DNA from: Gymnogyps californianus
Lineage: Eukaryota; Chordata; Aves; Accipitriformes; Cathartidae
NCBI RefSeq assembly: GCF_018139145.2
Contig: NC_059471.1
Location: 205,115,494-205,179,493 of the forward strand
Direction of reading: 5' to 3'
DNA: 64,000 nt
The first letter of the stretch is position 1, and every line of letters starts with the position of its first letter. Below are positions 24,001 to 33,200 of the stretch, piece after piece. Below the pieces are notes generated by a model, which saw nothing but the letters and a program-made list of their open reading frames with translations, was not told the DNA's origin and made no database searches. A program made the position numbers and the translations under genes.

Positions 24001-27000
24001 AGTTGCTTTAAGGAGTTATTTAAAAAAATCACTTACAGCAACTAACATCTTCTTAAATGTTGAGAATAGGCTAAGGGCAAGTCTTGGAATGAAATCCTTT
24101 CTTCCAGCCATGTGGCCCATTCACTGGAGTACTCCTCAGGAACAGTGACGACAACTGACTAACAACTATTATTTACCAAATTTTCTTCTGGATGACAGTA
24201 TACAATGAATATTGGAGTCCTAACTAAGAAAAAAATTACTTTGCCTTTGCCAAAGGAATTGTTTTCTACTTATATAAATATTTGCTGTTGGCAAGCACGA
24301 CTTTAAAAAAAGTTGTTCAGCGCTAAAGTTGCCGCAAACTTCCATGTACAGTCAAACTGCCTTTTTATCAAGCTAATGAAAAAACTACTAAAAATCTTCA
24401 AATTTGCATCAGCTCACTGCTTGGACACTTCTTGATCTATTGATTAATCTGATAATGTAAAAAGTGGATGCTTTTTTGATGGTTGGTCCTTTCACCTCCA
24501 TAGCATCTACTACATTTACCAGTGGGACTTGTTATCGTTTTTACACACTGTTCGTTTAAGATGAAAGTATCACCCTGAAAAACTGGTCTCATACAAACCC
24601 AGGGGATCAATCACTGTTTTCTTCTCCCTTGCCTAAGGAGTTACGCTAAGTTCAGTCTGCAATCCATCCTATTAAACGACCACTGCTGATGTTCTAGGCA
24701 TGTTTGGAAATCATCTTGCCTCACATAATTTTATTATAAACTTAGCAGCACAATCTCTGTTTAATAGCATTCGGTGAAAACTGAACGCAAACTGCCTAGC
24801 TTCCTAACTGTCTTTTAAAAAAAGTAAGTGCCAGTGATACAATGCATTTTTAAGTTATCTTTTTGGCCTTGGGATGCACAGATCATCCAGATCTGCTGAC
24901 TCATATGTCTAACATCAAAACGTTTTGGCATCCTGGCTTGTATTTAGCAAATACGCTGAAAGCTCTGTACTGTCTCTTGTGTCTCAATTACTTTGATTTT
25001 TCCCTTTAAGAAACTTACCTGTATCTCTTCCTGATTTTTAATATTCATACTCAAATTATTAAGTGCATTTAGTGCTTTTTCTTTAACTTTGGGAACGCAG
25101 TCTGAGAGCATCCCTCCAATAACAGAAAGGCCACCCAAATTTCGGATTATATCCTGAAATATAAAACAGATATTTAGTAAGATTTTTAAAAGTCTAAATT
25201 AAATGCTGAAGGCTTTCTTCAAAGTTTCCATTTTAACGCAAATGGAATGTGTGAATGAAGACTTCCAGAATAGACTACTCTGTTTAAAGAGAGAGTGTTA
25301 GCAGATATTGCTTTATTGCTTCCATTGAAATTAAGAATAGTCCTGCTTAAGGCCAAAGTATTATTTGACATTATTTGACAATGGCACAACACCTTTACTT
25401 TTAAAATCTGGCCTACAAAGCATGCTTAAAGCATTTTAGATTATAAAGAATCAAAGGTAATTACTGCATAATGACTTTATAGAATAGCTGAGCCAGGTCA
25501 CAGTACCTAAAAGTCCTGACTGAACAGAACAGAATTTCAAGATGCAGCTTTATATTATCATGAGTAGAAGTTCTAAAACTTTATCTTTCTTTTCCATTAC
25601 ACTTGATTTTTTTTTTTTAATCTTTCTCACTTAGACTCTAACCATCACTGAAAAAAACCATGTACTGTTTTCAAGAAAATGAAAAATGGGCCAATGGGCC
25701 TTGGGATTCAGTAATGTTCTGTTCTGAGAGATTTATGTCAAGAAAACAGTTTTGAGAAGCCAGAATAGACAGCTGTCATAAGTACCATACAAAGGGGGGG
25801 GGGGGGGGAAGGGAAAGAAAAAAAAGGGGGGGGGGGAGGAAGGAAGGGGGGAGGGAAGGAAGGAAGGAAGGAAGGGGGGGAAGGAAGCAAGGAAGGAAGG
25901 AAGGGGGGGAAGGAAGCAAGGAAGGAAGGAAGGGGGGAAGGGGGGGAAGGGGGGGAAGGGGGGGAAGGAAGGGGGGAAGGAAGGGGGGAAGGAAGGGGGG
26001 AAGGAAGGGGGGAAGGAAGGGGGGAAGGAGGGGGGGAAGGAGGGGGGAAGGAGGGGGGAAGGAGGGGGGGAAGGAGGGGGGAAGGAGGGGGGAAGGAGGG
26101 GGGAAGGAGGGGGGAAGGAGGGGGGAAGGAGGGGGGAAGGAGGGGGGAAGGAGGGAGGAAGGAAGGAAGGAAGGAGGGGGGGAAGGAAGGAAGGAAGGAA
26201 GGAAGGAAGGGGGGAAGGAAGGAAGGAAGGAAGGAAGGGGGGGAAGGAAGGAAGGAAGGGGGGGAAGGAAGGAAGGAAGGAGGGGGGAAGGAAGGAAGGA
26301 AGGGGGGGAAGGAAGGAAGGAAGGAGGGGGGGAAGGAAGGAAGGAAGGAGGGGGGGAAGGAAGGAAGGAGGGGGGAAGGAAGGAAGGAAGGAGGGGGGGA
26401 AGGAAGGAAGGAAGGAGGGGGAAGGAAGGAAGGAAGGAGGGGGGAAGGAAGGAAGGAAGGAGGGGGAAGGAAGGAAGGAAGGGGGGGAAGGAAGGAAGGA
26501 AGGGGGGGAAGAAAGGAAGGAAGGGGGGAAGAAAGGAAGGAAGGAGGGGGAAGAAAGGAAGGAAGGGGGGAAGAAAGGAAGGAAGGGGGGAAGAAAGGAA
26601 GGAAGGGGGAAAAAGGAAGGAAGGGGGAAAAAGGAAGGAAAGGGGGGAAGAAAGGAAGGAAGGGGGGAAGAAAGGAAGGAAGGGGGGAAGGAAGGAAGGA
26701 AGGGGGGAAGGAAGGAAGGAAGGGGGGAAGGAAGGAAGGAAGGAGGGGGAAGGAAGGAAGGAAGGAGGGGGAAGGAAGGAAGGAAGGGGGGGAAGGAAGG
26801 AAGGAAGGGGGGAAGGAAGGAAGGAAGGGGGGGGAAGGAAGGAAGGAAGGAGGGGGGGAAGGAAGGAAGGAGGGGGGGAAGGAAGGAAGGAAGGAGGGGG
26901 GAAGGAAGGAAGGAAGGAGGGGGGGAAGGAAGGAGGGGGGGGAAGGAAGGAGGGGGGGAAGGAAGGGGGGGGAAGGAAGGGGGGGAAGGAAGGGGGGGGA

Positions 27001-29145
27001 AGGAAGGGGGGGAAGGAAGGGTGGGACCCTGGAGGTTAAACCTTTAACAAAGGCAAGAAAATCTGTATTCAGCTCGAAGTTTTTCTGCATCATATTTCCA
27101 ATTGATTCAAAGACACCTGGATAGTTGGAAAGTTGCTAAGATGTAAATGGCATACAACTTTGTAAAGATAAAAAATTAGTTTACATTATCTCAGTAAATT
27201 TCAGATCTGATCCTGAAAGTATTTAACCCTTCTCCAATTCAACCCTTTCATTAACATTACATAACTGTAAGCAACAAAAGATATATTTACAGCACTTTTA
27301 AAATTTAGAACTCTGTACAGACTTTAAGTTGTACAAACATTAAGCTTAGATAAATTCTGTGAAGCTGGTAAATTATATTTTTTGGGCTAGCAGAAATTAA
27401 GGCATAGACATAAAATGGATTTTAGAACACAAGCTATCCTAGCTCTCAGTCCTGTGTCACTCTTCAGCAAAACAGCACCTCTCGTCTTCCATACTGACTG
27501 GTATTGAAACACTGTTGTTTTCTACAGAACAATACTTACTTGATTTACAGAGAAGGCAGCACTGTTGCTGAGAGTGATTAAAGCTTGCTCTTGAATTAAT
27601 GGATCATCTGTGGCCTGGAGCAAATGAATAAGTTTCTGTAGAGCATCCGCATCCATGGTATGGGTTGACGCTGGAGGACTGTTGTCTGTCAGTGTTTAAA
27701 AATGAAATACTTGATACCAAATTTGAGACATTTCACTTAGTTACCACTTAACGTTTTTTACAAAGCTGAGGTTTAGCTCTCAGTTGTAGGATGCGTTGTT
27801 CTAAGCTTGATTGTACCCAACCGTCATATCATGGCAAAAATACTGTGTTTTACAACAGCAAGACTGCTGTCCTTCTTCCTGAGTCCTCTGACTACCTCTT
27901 TTCAAAGCAGAAAATAAAAGGAATACATAGGAAGAGCTTGAGGGACGTTAATCTTTGGTCAACCAACAGCAAACCTTTCCTTCAAAATTATTAGTAATAT
28001 TCACCAAACATGTTAATTTTTTTCCCTGTGTTCCCTGCAATGAAATGTGGAAATCTGTCTGGACACTGTAGGAAAACAGAACTTCTGACTTGCAGACTAC
28101 TACTTCCAGAAATTATGGTAATGACATTTTGCTAGTACCCTGAGGTCCTTTGACAAAGTAATGGCCACAATGTTAAGAACACTGCCGATCATGGCATCAC
28201 TCAACCAACTGATGAAGGCTGTTTCTGAGTCAGAACGATGCTATGGAGTACCTGGCTTTCATAAAAGGGTGACACAAATGCCATCAAAGACCATTTTCAG
28301 CCAGGTTGGAGGCAGAACTATTTAGCTAGCTGAACAGCCTGAAGACCCGATCTGTGACTGCTGGACTAGTCATAGATGACTCACATGACTTTTGAGAAGC
28401 TAACCAGTCCTTCATAGTTCAACAAATTTGCTGCCATTATATCACCAGGAAAACACCATAGTATTCTTTGGGAAGGAAAAAAAAAAAAAGAGGTCAAAGG
28501 TAATTATGATACTCCAAGAGCTAGCTTGAAAAACTAAATAATTTTTTATATTCATCTCATCTAAACACTTTGTTTAGCTTTGAATTATAAGGGGAACAAA
28601 AATAACTTTAGTAACAGAACAGCAAATCAGCCCATTAAGTAAACACACTGATTGGACGTATGCTTTAGGGGACTTTAAAAGAACAAATTAGGCTTTTCTA
28701 AAAATGAAACATGCTCTAGAGTCCTTTGAAAACGTCGCATGGCTGTTACAGGGCCGATAAGCAGTACTGTGGTACCCCCTCACACAGGGAGCACCTACGT
28801 CTCCGAGGCCACAGGCGGGCAGCAGCCCGGAGCCAAGCTCCAGAGGCGCGGGCAGCGGCCCGGCGGGGGCTGGAACCCCCCCCCCCCGGGCCCCGCCACG
28901 GCTGCGTGGGGCCTGCTCCGTGTTCACCGGCACAGCGGAGGCCCGGCCGCGGCCGCTCGGCCTCCAGCCACGCAGCGGCGCCCCCGCCCGCCCTGCCCCT
29001 CACCTGACGGCGGGCCCCGGGCGGCTCCGGCCGCAGCCCGCTGCCCCCGCCGCCCGCCCGCCGCCAGCCGCCACAGGCAGTAGCAGGCGCCCGCCCCGAG
29101 CACGATGGCCGCCGCTCTCGCCACCGTCCGCCGCGGCTCCCCCAT
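20822..29145 (-). CDS. ARMC10: Armadillo repeat-containing protein 10, full coding span (6 coding exons)
   Basis: Mitochondrial outer-membrane-anchored armadillo protein of the ARMC10/ARMCX family, linked to mitochondrial distribution and dynamics. Minus-strand coding exons 29145-29004, 27685-27540, 25153-25019, 23695-23519, 22427-22356 and 21076-20822 join with consistent phases (142+146+135+177+72+255 nt), giving 308 codons plus TAG. An N-terminal hydrophobic helix (IVLGAGACYCLWRLAAG) precedes a basic linker, the expected outer-membrane anchor. Armadillo-type helices follow (LQKLIHLLQATDD, ALITLSNSAAFSVNQ, IIRNLGGLSVIGGML, LAGLRLLTNMSV, LKVLVNFSVNPAM, LLRALTFAANLK). It is shorter than the longest human isoform (343 aa), which uses an extra linker exon that can be skipped; I did not find an equivalent in intron 1. 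Confidence 0.93.
22356..22427 (-). CDS. ARMC10: ARMC10 fifth coding exon
   Basis: 72-nt exon missed by open-frame searches. Acceptor CCTCATTTCAG, donor CAA|GTAAGG, 24 codons in phase 0. It reads IQVLKVLVNFSVNPAM then TRHLLRAQ, matching the family segment VLKLLLNLSENPAM..LLRAQ. Confidence 0.92.
23519..23695 (-). CDS. ARMC10: ARMC10 fourth coding exon
   Basis: Acceptor CTTTCTCCCCAG, donor CAG|GTACGG, 59 codons, phase 0. It reads VYITQVCRNIESAPLNSDL then LAGLRLLTNMSVTTDYHH and ends SEGTERTQ, aligning with the family block PLNS..QLAGL.LLTNM.VT.D. Confidence 0.92.
25019..25153 (-). CDS. ARMC10: ARMC10 third coding exon
   Basis: Acceptor TATATTTCAG, donor CAG|GTAAGTTT, 45 codons, phase 0 at both ends. 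It reads DIIRNLGGLSVIGGML then VKEKALNALNNLSMNIKNQ, a typical armadillo repeat. Confidence 0.93.
25154..27539 (-). other. ARMC10: ARMC10 intron holding the polypurine tract
   Basis: 2.4-kb intron of which 1.23 kb is the polypurine/polypyrimidine repeat. The 451-codon minus-strand frame over the tract (Pro/Ser/Phe/Leu only) is a repeat artefact because CCTTCC repeats contain no stop codon. Confidence 0.9.
25793..27021. repeat. 1.23-kb polypurine tract, (GGAA)n / GGGGGGAAGGA variants
   Basis: The + strand is entirely A and G apart from single C bases at 25888 and 25917. It mixes GGAA tetranucleotide runs with G5-G9 blocks. A middle block (about 26030-26150) has near-uniform 10-11 bp units (AAGGAGGGGGG), flanked by units of three to five GGAA plus a G block. 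As ARMC10 is on the minus strand, its pre-mRNA carries the C/U-rich copy. Such DNA is prone to length change and collapse in assemblies, so the true length may differ. Confidence 0.97.
27540..27685 (-). CDS. ARMC10: ARMC10 second coding exon
   Basis: On the minus strand the acceptor is AAACACTGACAG and the donor CAA|GTAAGT. The first two bases complete GAC (Asp) with the G left by exon 1, which confirms the phase. It reads DNSPPASTHTMDADALQKL and onward to TLSNSAAFSVNQ, the first armadillo helices. Confidence 0.9.
27686..29003 (-). other. ARMC10: ARMC10 intron 1
   Basis: 1.3 kb: AT-rich on the left, CpG-rich from about 28780. A 12-nt A run lies near 28479. No extra exon could be supported, although human ARMC10 has a skippable exon at this place. 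Confidence 0.7.
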
Positions 29146-29350
29146 TTCCCCCGGCCGCGGCCGCGCCGCCCGCCCGCGTAAAGCCACCGCCCCATCCGGC
29201 GCGGCTCGGCTCCGGTCCCCCTTCCCTCCTGCGGCTGGGCCCCGCGGCTCTGCCCTGCCGAGGGACTTGCAGGGGTGCTGAGCCGGCGGCTCTGCCTGTG
29301 GTGCCAGGGGGAGTCCTCGGCCTGCTGGGGTGCAGCGAAGCGCAAATCCA
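28780..29350. promoter_or_regulatory. CpG-rich region over ARMC10 exon 1
   Basis: Dense CG dinucleotides and G/C runs covering the ARMC10 start codon and donor, in strong contrast to the AT-rich surroundings. This is a CpG-island-type, TATA-less promoter; the exact transcription start is not visible. Confidence 0.75.
29004..29145 (-). CDS. ARMC10: ARMC10 first coding exon
   Basis: Start ATG at 29145-29143 (MGEPRRTVARAAAIVLG...), donor CCGTCAG|GTGAGG. An in-frame ATG farther upstream (29187) would add 14 residues; I prefer the downstream one because ARMC10 proteins begin MG directly before the membrane helix. The exon ends one base into a Gly/Asp codon. It is very GC-rich and part of the CpG-rich promoter. 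Confidence 0.85.
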
Positions 29351-30186
29351 CGTAGCGACGATGCGGTACGGCTTTTGTTTTAGAGGAAAAAAATAACCCG
29401 TGCCCCCGAGCCAGTCTGACCACCTGCACCAGGCACCGAAACAGGCTTCCCCTTTGGGAAGGCTGCTGCAGCCAGGTACCTGGGAGGAAAATAAAAATGC
29501 GCTTTTTTATAGTTACTAAGCTATTTATAGGGACATTAATTAAACCACACACAACCCTCCTAAAAAATCTATTTAAAGTTCTAACAAAATACAGCAATAT
29601 ATTAAAAATACATATGCTGAAAACATTTGCATCAGGGGTACATACACCTGCTGGCCAAATCCTTACCCTGCTAGTGCTGTCTGTGCTTGTTGGCTTTAAA
29701 TACTAACGCAAGGCCATGGTTTCTCAGCTGCCATCTTAGCCGCTGCCCTTTCGGACACCTAAGACCTGCGCACATGCTGGGCCTCCGTGGTGCACACTGG
29801 CAGCAGCAGCAGCAAACACCGGTAGCGCTTAGCTCGGCTGCAAATGAGGGTAGGGTGGAAAGCCGAAGCACTGGCGAGGAAATCCTGGTAGTGCAGGGCT
29901 GGAAGGGCTCGCCGGGACCACTCAGAGTAGTAACTGGCAGATAACTCCTCTCTGCCTGTCAGTGCATGAAAGCCTTGCTACCACTCCTTGCCCCACTCGA
30001 TGGGGGAGCGGGGGGCAGGCTGGGGTCGACCCGGGTGCGCAGCTGTCCGCGGAGCAGGGACAGGGTGCCCGTCCCTGGCGCGGGCGGAGGGCGGCAGCGG
30101 GGACCGCCGGGCACCTCGGCCCGGGCAGCTCCAGGCCGCGGGCCCGTTGCTACGCGACCGCCGCCGCAGCTGCGCCCAGCGCCGCC
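29146..30186. promoter_or_regulatory. Head-to-head promoter region of ARMC10 and FBXL13
   Basis: Only about 1.0 kb separates the two start codons, which face away from each other. Two CG-rich blocks flank an AT-richer centre (about 29490-29700). A YY1-like GCCATCTT (29730-29737) and an NRF1-like GCGCACATGC (29768-29777) lie between the blocks; these are motif matches only. The large open frames here are compositional artefacts. Confidence 0.65.
30146..30158. promoter_or_regulatory. Imperfect RFX X-box-like site before FBXL13
   Basis: GTTGCTACGCGAC, 29 bases before the FBXL13 ATG, resembles the RFX consensus of two inverted half-sites (GTNRCC and RGYAAC): strong left half GTTGCT, right half CGCGAC matching 4 of 6. 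FBXL13 is a motile-cilium component and such genes are commonly RFX/FOXJ1 targets. Suggestive only. Confidence 0.35.
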
Positions 30187-30261
30187 ATGGCGTCCCTCAG
30201 GACGGCGAGCCCCGAGCTCCGAGCTTATTTCAGCCGCCACAACCTCCTCGACGTCTACGAG
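30187..30261 (+). CDS. FBXL13: FBXL13 first coding exon
   Basis: GCCGCCATGG is a strong Kozak context. 25 codons, MASLRTASPELRAYF to NLLDVYE, donor GAG|GTAACG, phase 0. The MASL...PELR..L start resembles FBXL13 of other vertebrates. Confidence 0.9.
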
Positions 30262-33200
30262 GTAACGGCGGCAGACCCCGCGAAGGCGGGCGGCTGACGC
30301 ATCGCCGTCCCCCGCTACAGCGAGCAGCGGGAAACGGCTGCCTGCCCCCCTGGGACGCCCAGCCCGGGCCCGCGCCCCCGCTTTGTGCGCAGGCGCCGCC
30401 GCGGCGGGCGGGAAGGGACTCCCGAGGGTGGCGGGGTCGGCCTGCGCCATGGCAGCCTCTGCGGGGAGCACGTCGTCCCGCGGGGTGGAGGAGGCAGCCC
30501 TCTCAGCCGCTCTTGGCCCTCCACCACCCGGCCGGCCGTCCTAGCTGGTCGGCAGCCTGGTCCCCACTGGAGCCGGTGGGACTACAAACTCCCCCGGTAG
30601 CATCCGTCGGAGGGCGGCAACGCCCCCCCTCCCCCATCCGAAGGGTCCCCCTTAGCCCCCCAGCAGTGCCCTGGTACCGGCTCGTTGGGTACCTCAGCGT
30701 TGGCCTGAGTGTTTCACACGCCTAACGCTGCTCTCTGCGGGTGTGGGGCATGGTTGTGTTCTTTTGTTAGTACCTTGCTTCAAGCAATTTGTGAAAACTT
30801 TAAACAGAAACAAGATGGAACAAGGTGACTCTGCTTCTTAGTCCATATTTAAACTCAAACGATGACTGAAATGAAGGCAAACGCAGTGAACTCCACTGGC
30901 ACCTTCCCTAGATTTGCTTAAGTTCTTTAGTTTTAATTACAGAAGTACCTCTAGATTTCAGCTGGATACGTGCCTCCTTTTTGAGCGCTGTGAGTACAAT
31001 CTGTAGTTTTTAATGGCTTGTCAAAGGTAAAGATGGTGGTGGACCATGTTTCAGATATTGGTGGATTAGATATTTATTGGCCCAGGGGTAAAACTTCCAT
31101 GAAATGTTAGAGAGTAAAACTGTTTGTCACAACATGAAGAACTGTGAGGGAAACAGAGTTGGTGGGTTTGCCTTTAGGATTCTTACCTGATTCTCTGTTT
31201 CTTTAGTTTCCTCCCTGTTTGTCACATTCACCTCTGCCTGTTTCAAATTCTGCGGCAGCTGTTTTTCAGTTTCCTTAAAACAAAGAAAAGCACAATGCAC
31301 AAATACAAGTTTAAGAGACATCCTGATACTTTTAAGCTACCAAAAATGGACCCCATTTGTAGGCAGCTATTACAGCCAGGATTTCCATGGAAACATTCAT
31401 AAAGAAATCTTGAGCCAATTAGAATAATTATAGAGCAGTGCTGCCACGCAGACTGAGTAACTCTCCTGAGAGTCTGTCTCTTGATCATTCTTTGTTTTTT
31501 TAAGCACAGAAAAACAAAAGATAAGATGTGTTTGTGTGAGGTGTATTTCTTGATTCAGCACTTCAAAAATAGCTCATATTTACATTTCCAAGCAAAAGTT
31601 ACAAATACCTTTATAGCAACAATGGCATTAAGTTAATAAACTAAAAATGAAAGAATTAAGGTTAAGATTAAAGGGAGTTTCTTAAAAGAAAGAACCAGTT
31701 AAAAATTAGACTGTGTAAGATTTTTTTTATCATTTTCTTCTTGTTTCTCAGAGGTTGGTGCTTGCTGATATCTAGCCATATCTCTTATTTCATTTTATTA
31801 CATTTTAATTTCTTTATGAAGTTACAGTATGCTTGGTGTGAAGATAAAGGAGATGATACTGGTCCCTGTATTAAGGAACATCAAAGCTAAGCTGAGACCT
31901 ATGAACATTTATATACATATTCTCAAAATTAAGGATATAGAGTTCTAAAATGGCCATTTGCTTAAGTCTTTTTATGATTAGGTTGTGGTTTGGACATGGT
32001 CCAAACACAGTTGAGTCCAAATGATCATGTCCAAATAATTTGGGATTCCCTGCTGCGTCTGAGTGTTTCATTCCTGCCTAATTTCTCTCTCTCAGTTCTC
32101 ATTCAGATTTACTTTTAAACAGTATCCATAAAAAGTCAGGCAAACTCTAATCCTGCAAACGCTATGTGTATGACAACTTTCACTGTTGCTGGTAGCTGTA
32201 TTCTTACAATGTTAAAATTAAATATGGATGCAGAGCTGGCTTAAGCTCTTTCTGCTGTATGACCCAAATTAATTTTGCCATGAAGGGTAAATGGCTGAAG
32301 TGGTAGGAAGAGGAATGGGGTTATGGCTGGAAGAGAGAAGCCTCTGAGAGAAGCTAGGCTTTCTACTCTGGGTTAGTGCAAGGCTGAAGCTCATGGCCAG
32401 TCCTGGCCTCATTAGGCATTTCGCACACCCTCCTCTTCTTCTCTTCTTCCCCTCACAGTAATGGGAGCAGCAGACCAGACTTTCTGGGTCTCCAGAAGAG
32501 ACAAAGTTGACAACCGTTTTGTCACAGTTTTGCATCAGTTCCGTTATCACTGTTAATTTGCTGCTTTGGGCTGCTGCCCACCTTGCTAGAACTCCTCCTG
32601 AGGGTGGCAGGCTGTGGCAGGTTGACCCTGGCCGGATGCCAGGTGCCCACCAAAGCTGCTCTATCACTCCCCCTCCTCAACTGGACAGGGGGAGAAAATA
32701 AAACGAAAGGCTCGTGGGTCGAGATAAGGACAGGGAGATCACTCACCAATTACCGTCTCGGGCAAAACAGACTCGACTTAGGGAAAAACTGGTTTAATTT
32801 ATTGCTAGTCAAATTAGAGCAGGATAATGAGAAATAAAACCAAATCTTAAAACACCTTCCCCCCACCCCTCCCTTCTTCCCAGGCTTAACTTCACTCCTT
32901 ATTTTCTCTACCTCCTCCCCCCCAAGTGGCGCAGGGGGACGGGGAATGGGGGTTTGGGTCAGTTCATCACACGTTGTTTCTGCCACTCCTTCCTCCTCAG
33001 GGGGAGGAGGACTCACACTCTTCCCCTGCTCCAGCGTGGGGTCCCTCCCATGGGAGACAGTCCTTCACGAACTTCTCCAACGTGAGTCCTTCCCACAGGC
33101 TACAGTTCTTCACAAACTGCTCCAGCATGGGTCCCATCCACAGGGTGCAGTCCTTCAGGAACAGACTGCTCCAGCGTGGGTCCCCCATGGGGTCACAAGT

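Larger units (their letters stand above)
21077..25018 (-). other. ARMC10: ARMC10 3' introns (21077-22355, 22428-23518, 23696-25018)
   Basis: Three introns of about 1.1-1.3 kb, AT-rich and without other recognisable genes. Small open frames here (for example 22885-23374) lack coding character. Confidence 0.8.
29990..30720. promoter_or_regulatory. CpG-rich region over FBXL13 exon 1
   Basis: GC-rich, CG-dense block around the FBXL13 start codon and first donor, extending about 450 bases into intron 1. Overlapping long open frames on both strands reflect GC content. Confidence 0.75.

Noticed and set aside
25738..27093. 451-codon minus-strand open frame rich in Pro, Ser, Phe and Leu
   Set aside because: It is the translation of the CCTTCC/CCCCCC side of the polypurine tract inside an ARMC10 intron; pyrimidine repeats have no stop codons.
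28726..30725. Many overlapping long open frames on both strands (up to 283 codons)
   Set aside because: The CpG-rich promoter area is depleted of stop codons. Only ARMC10 exon 1 (29145-29004) and FBXL13 exon 1 (30187-30261) match known proteins and splice correctly.
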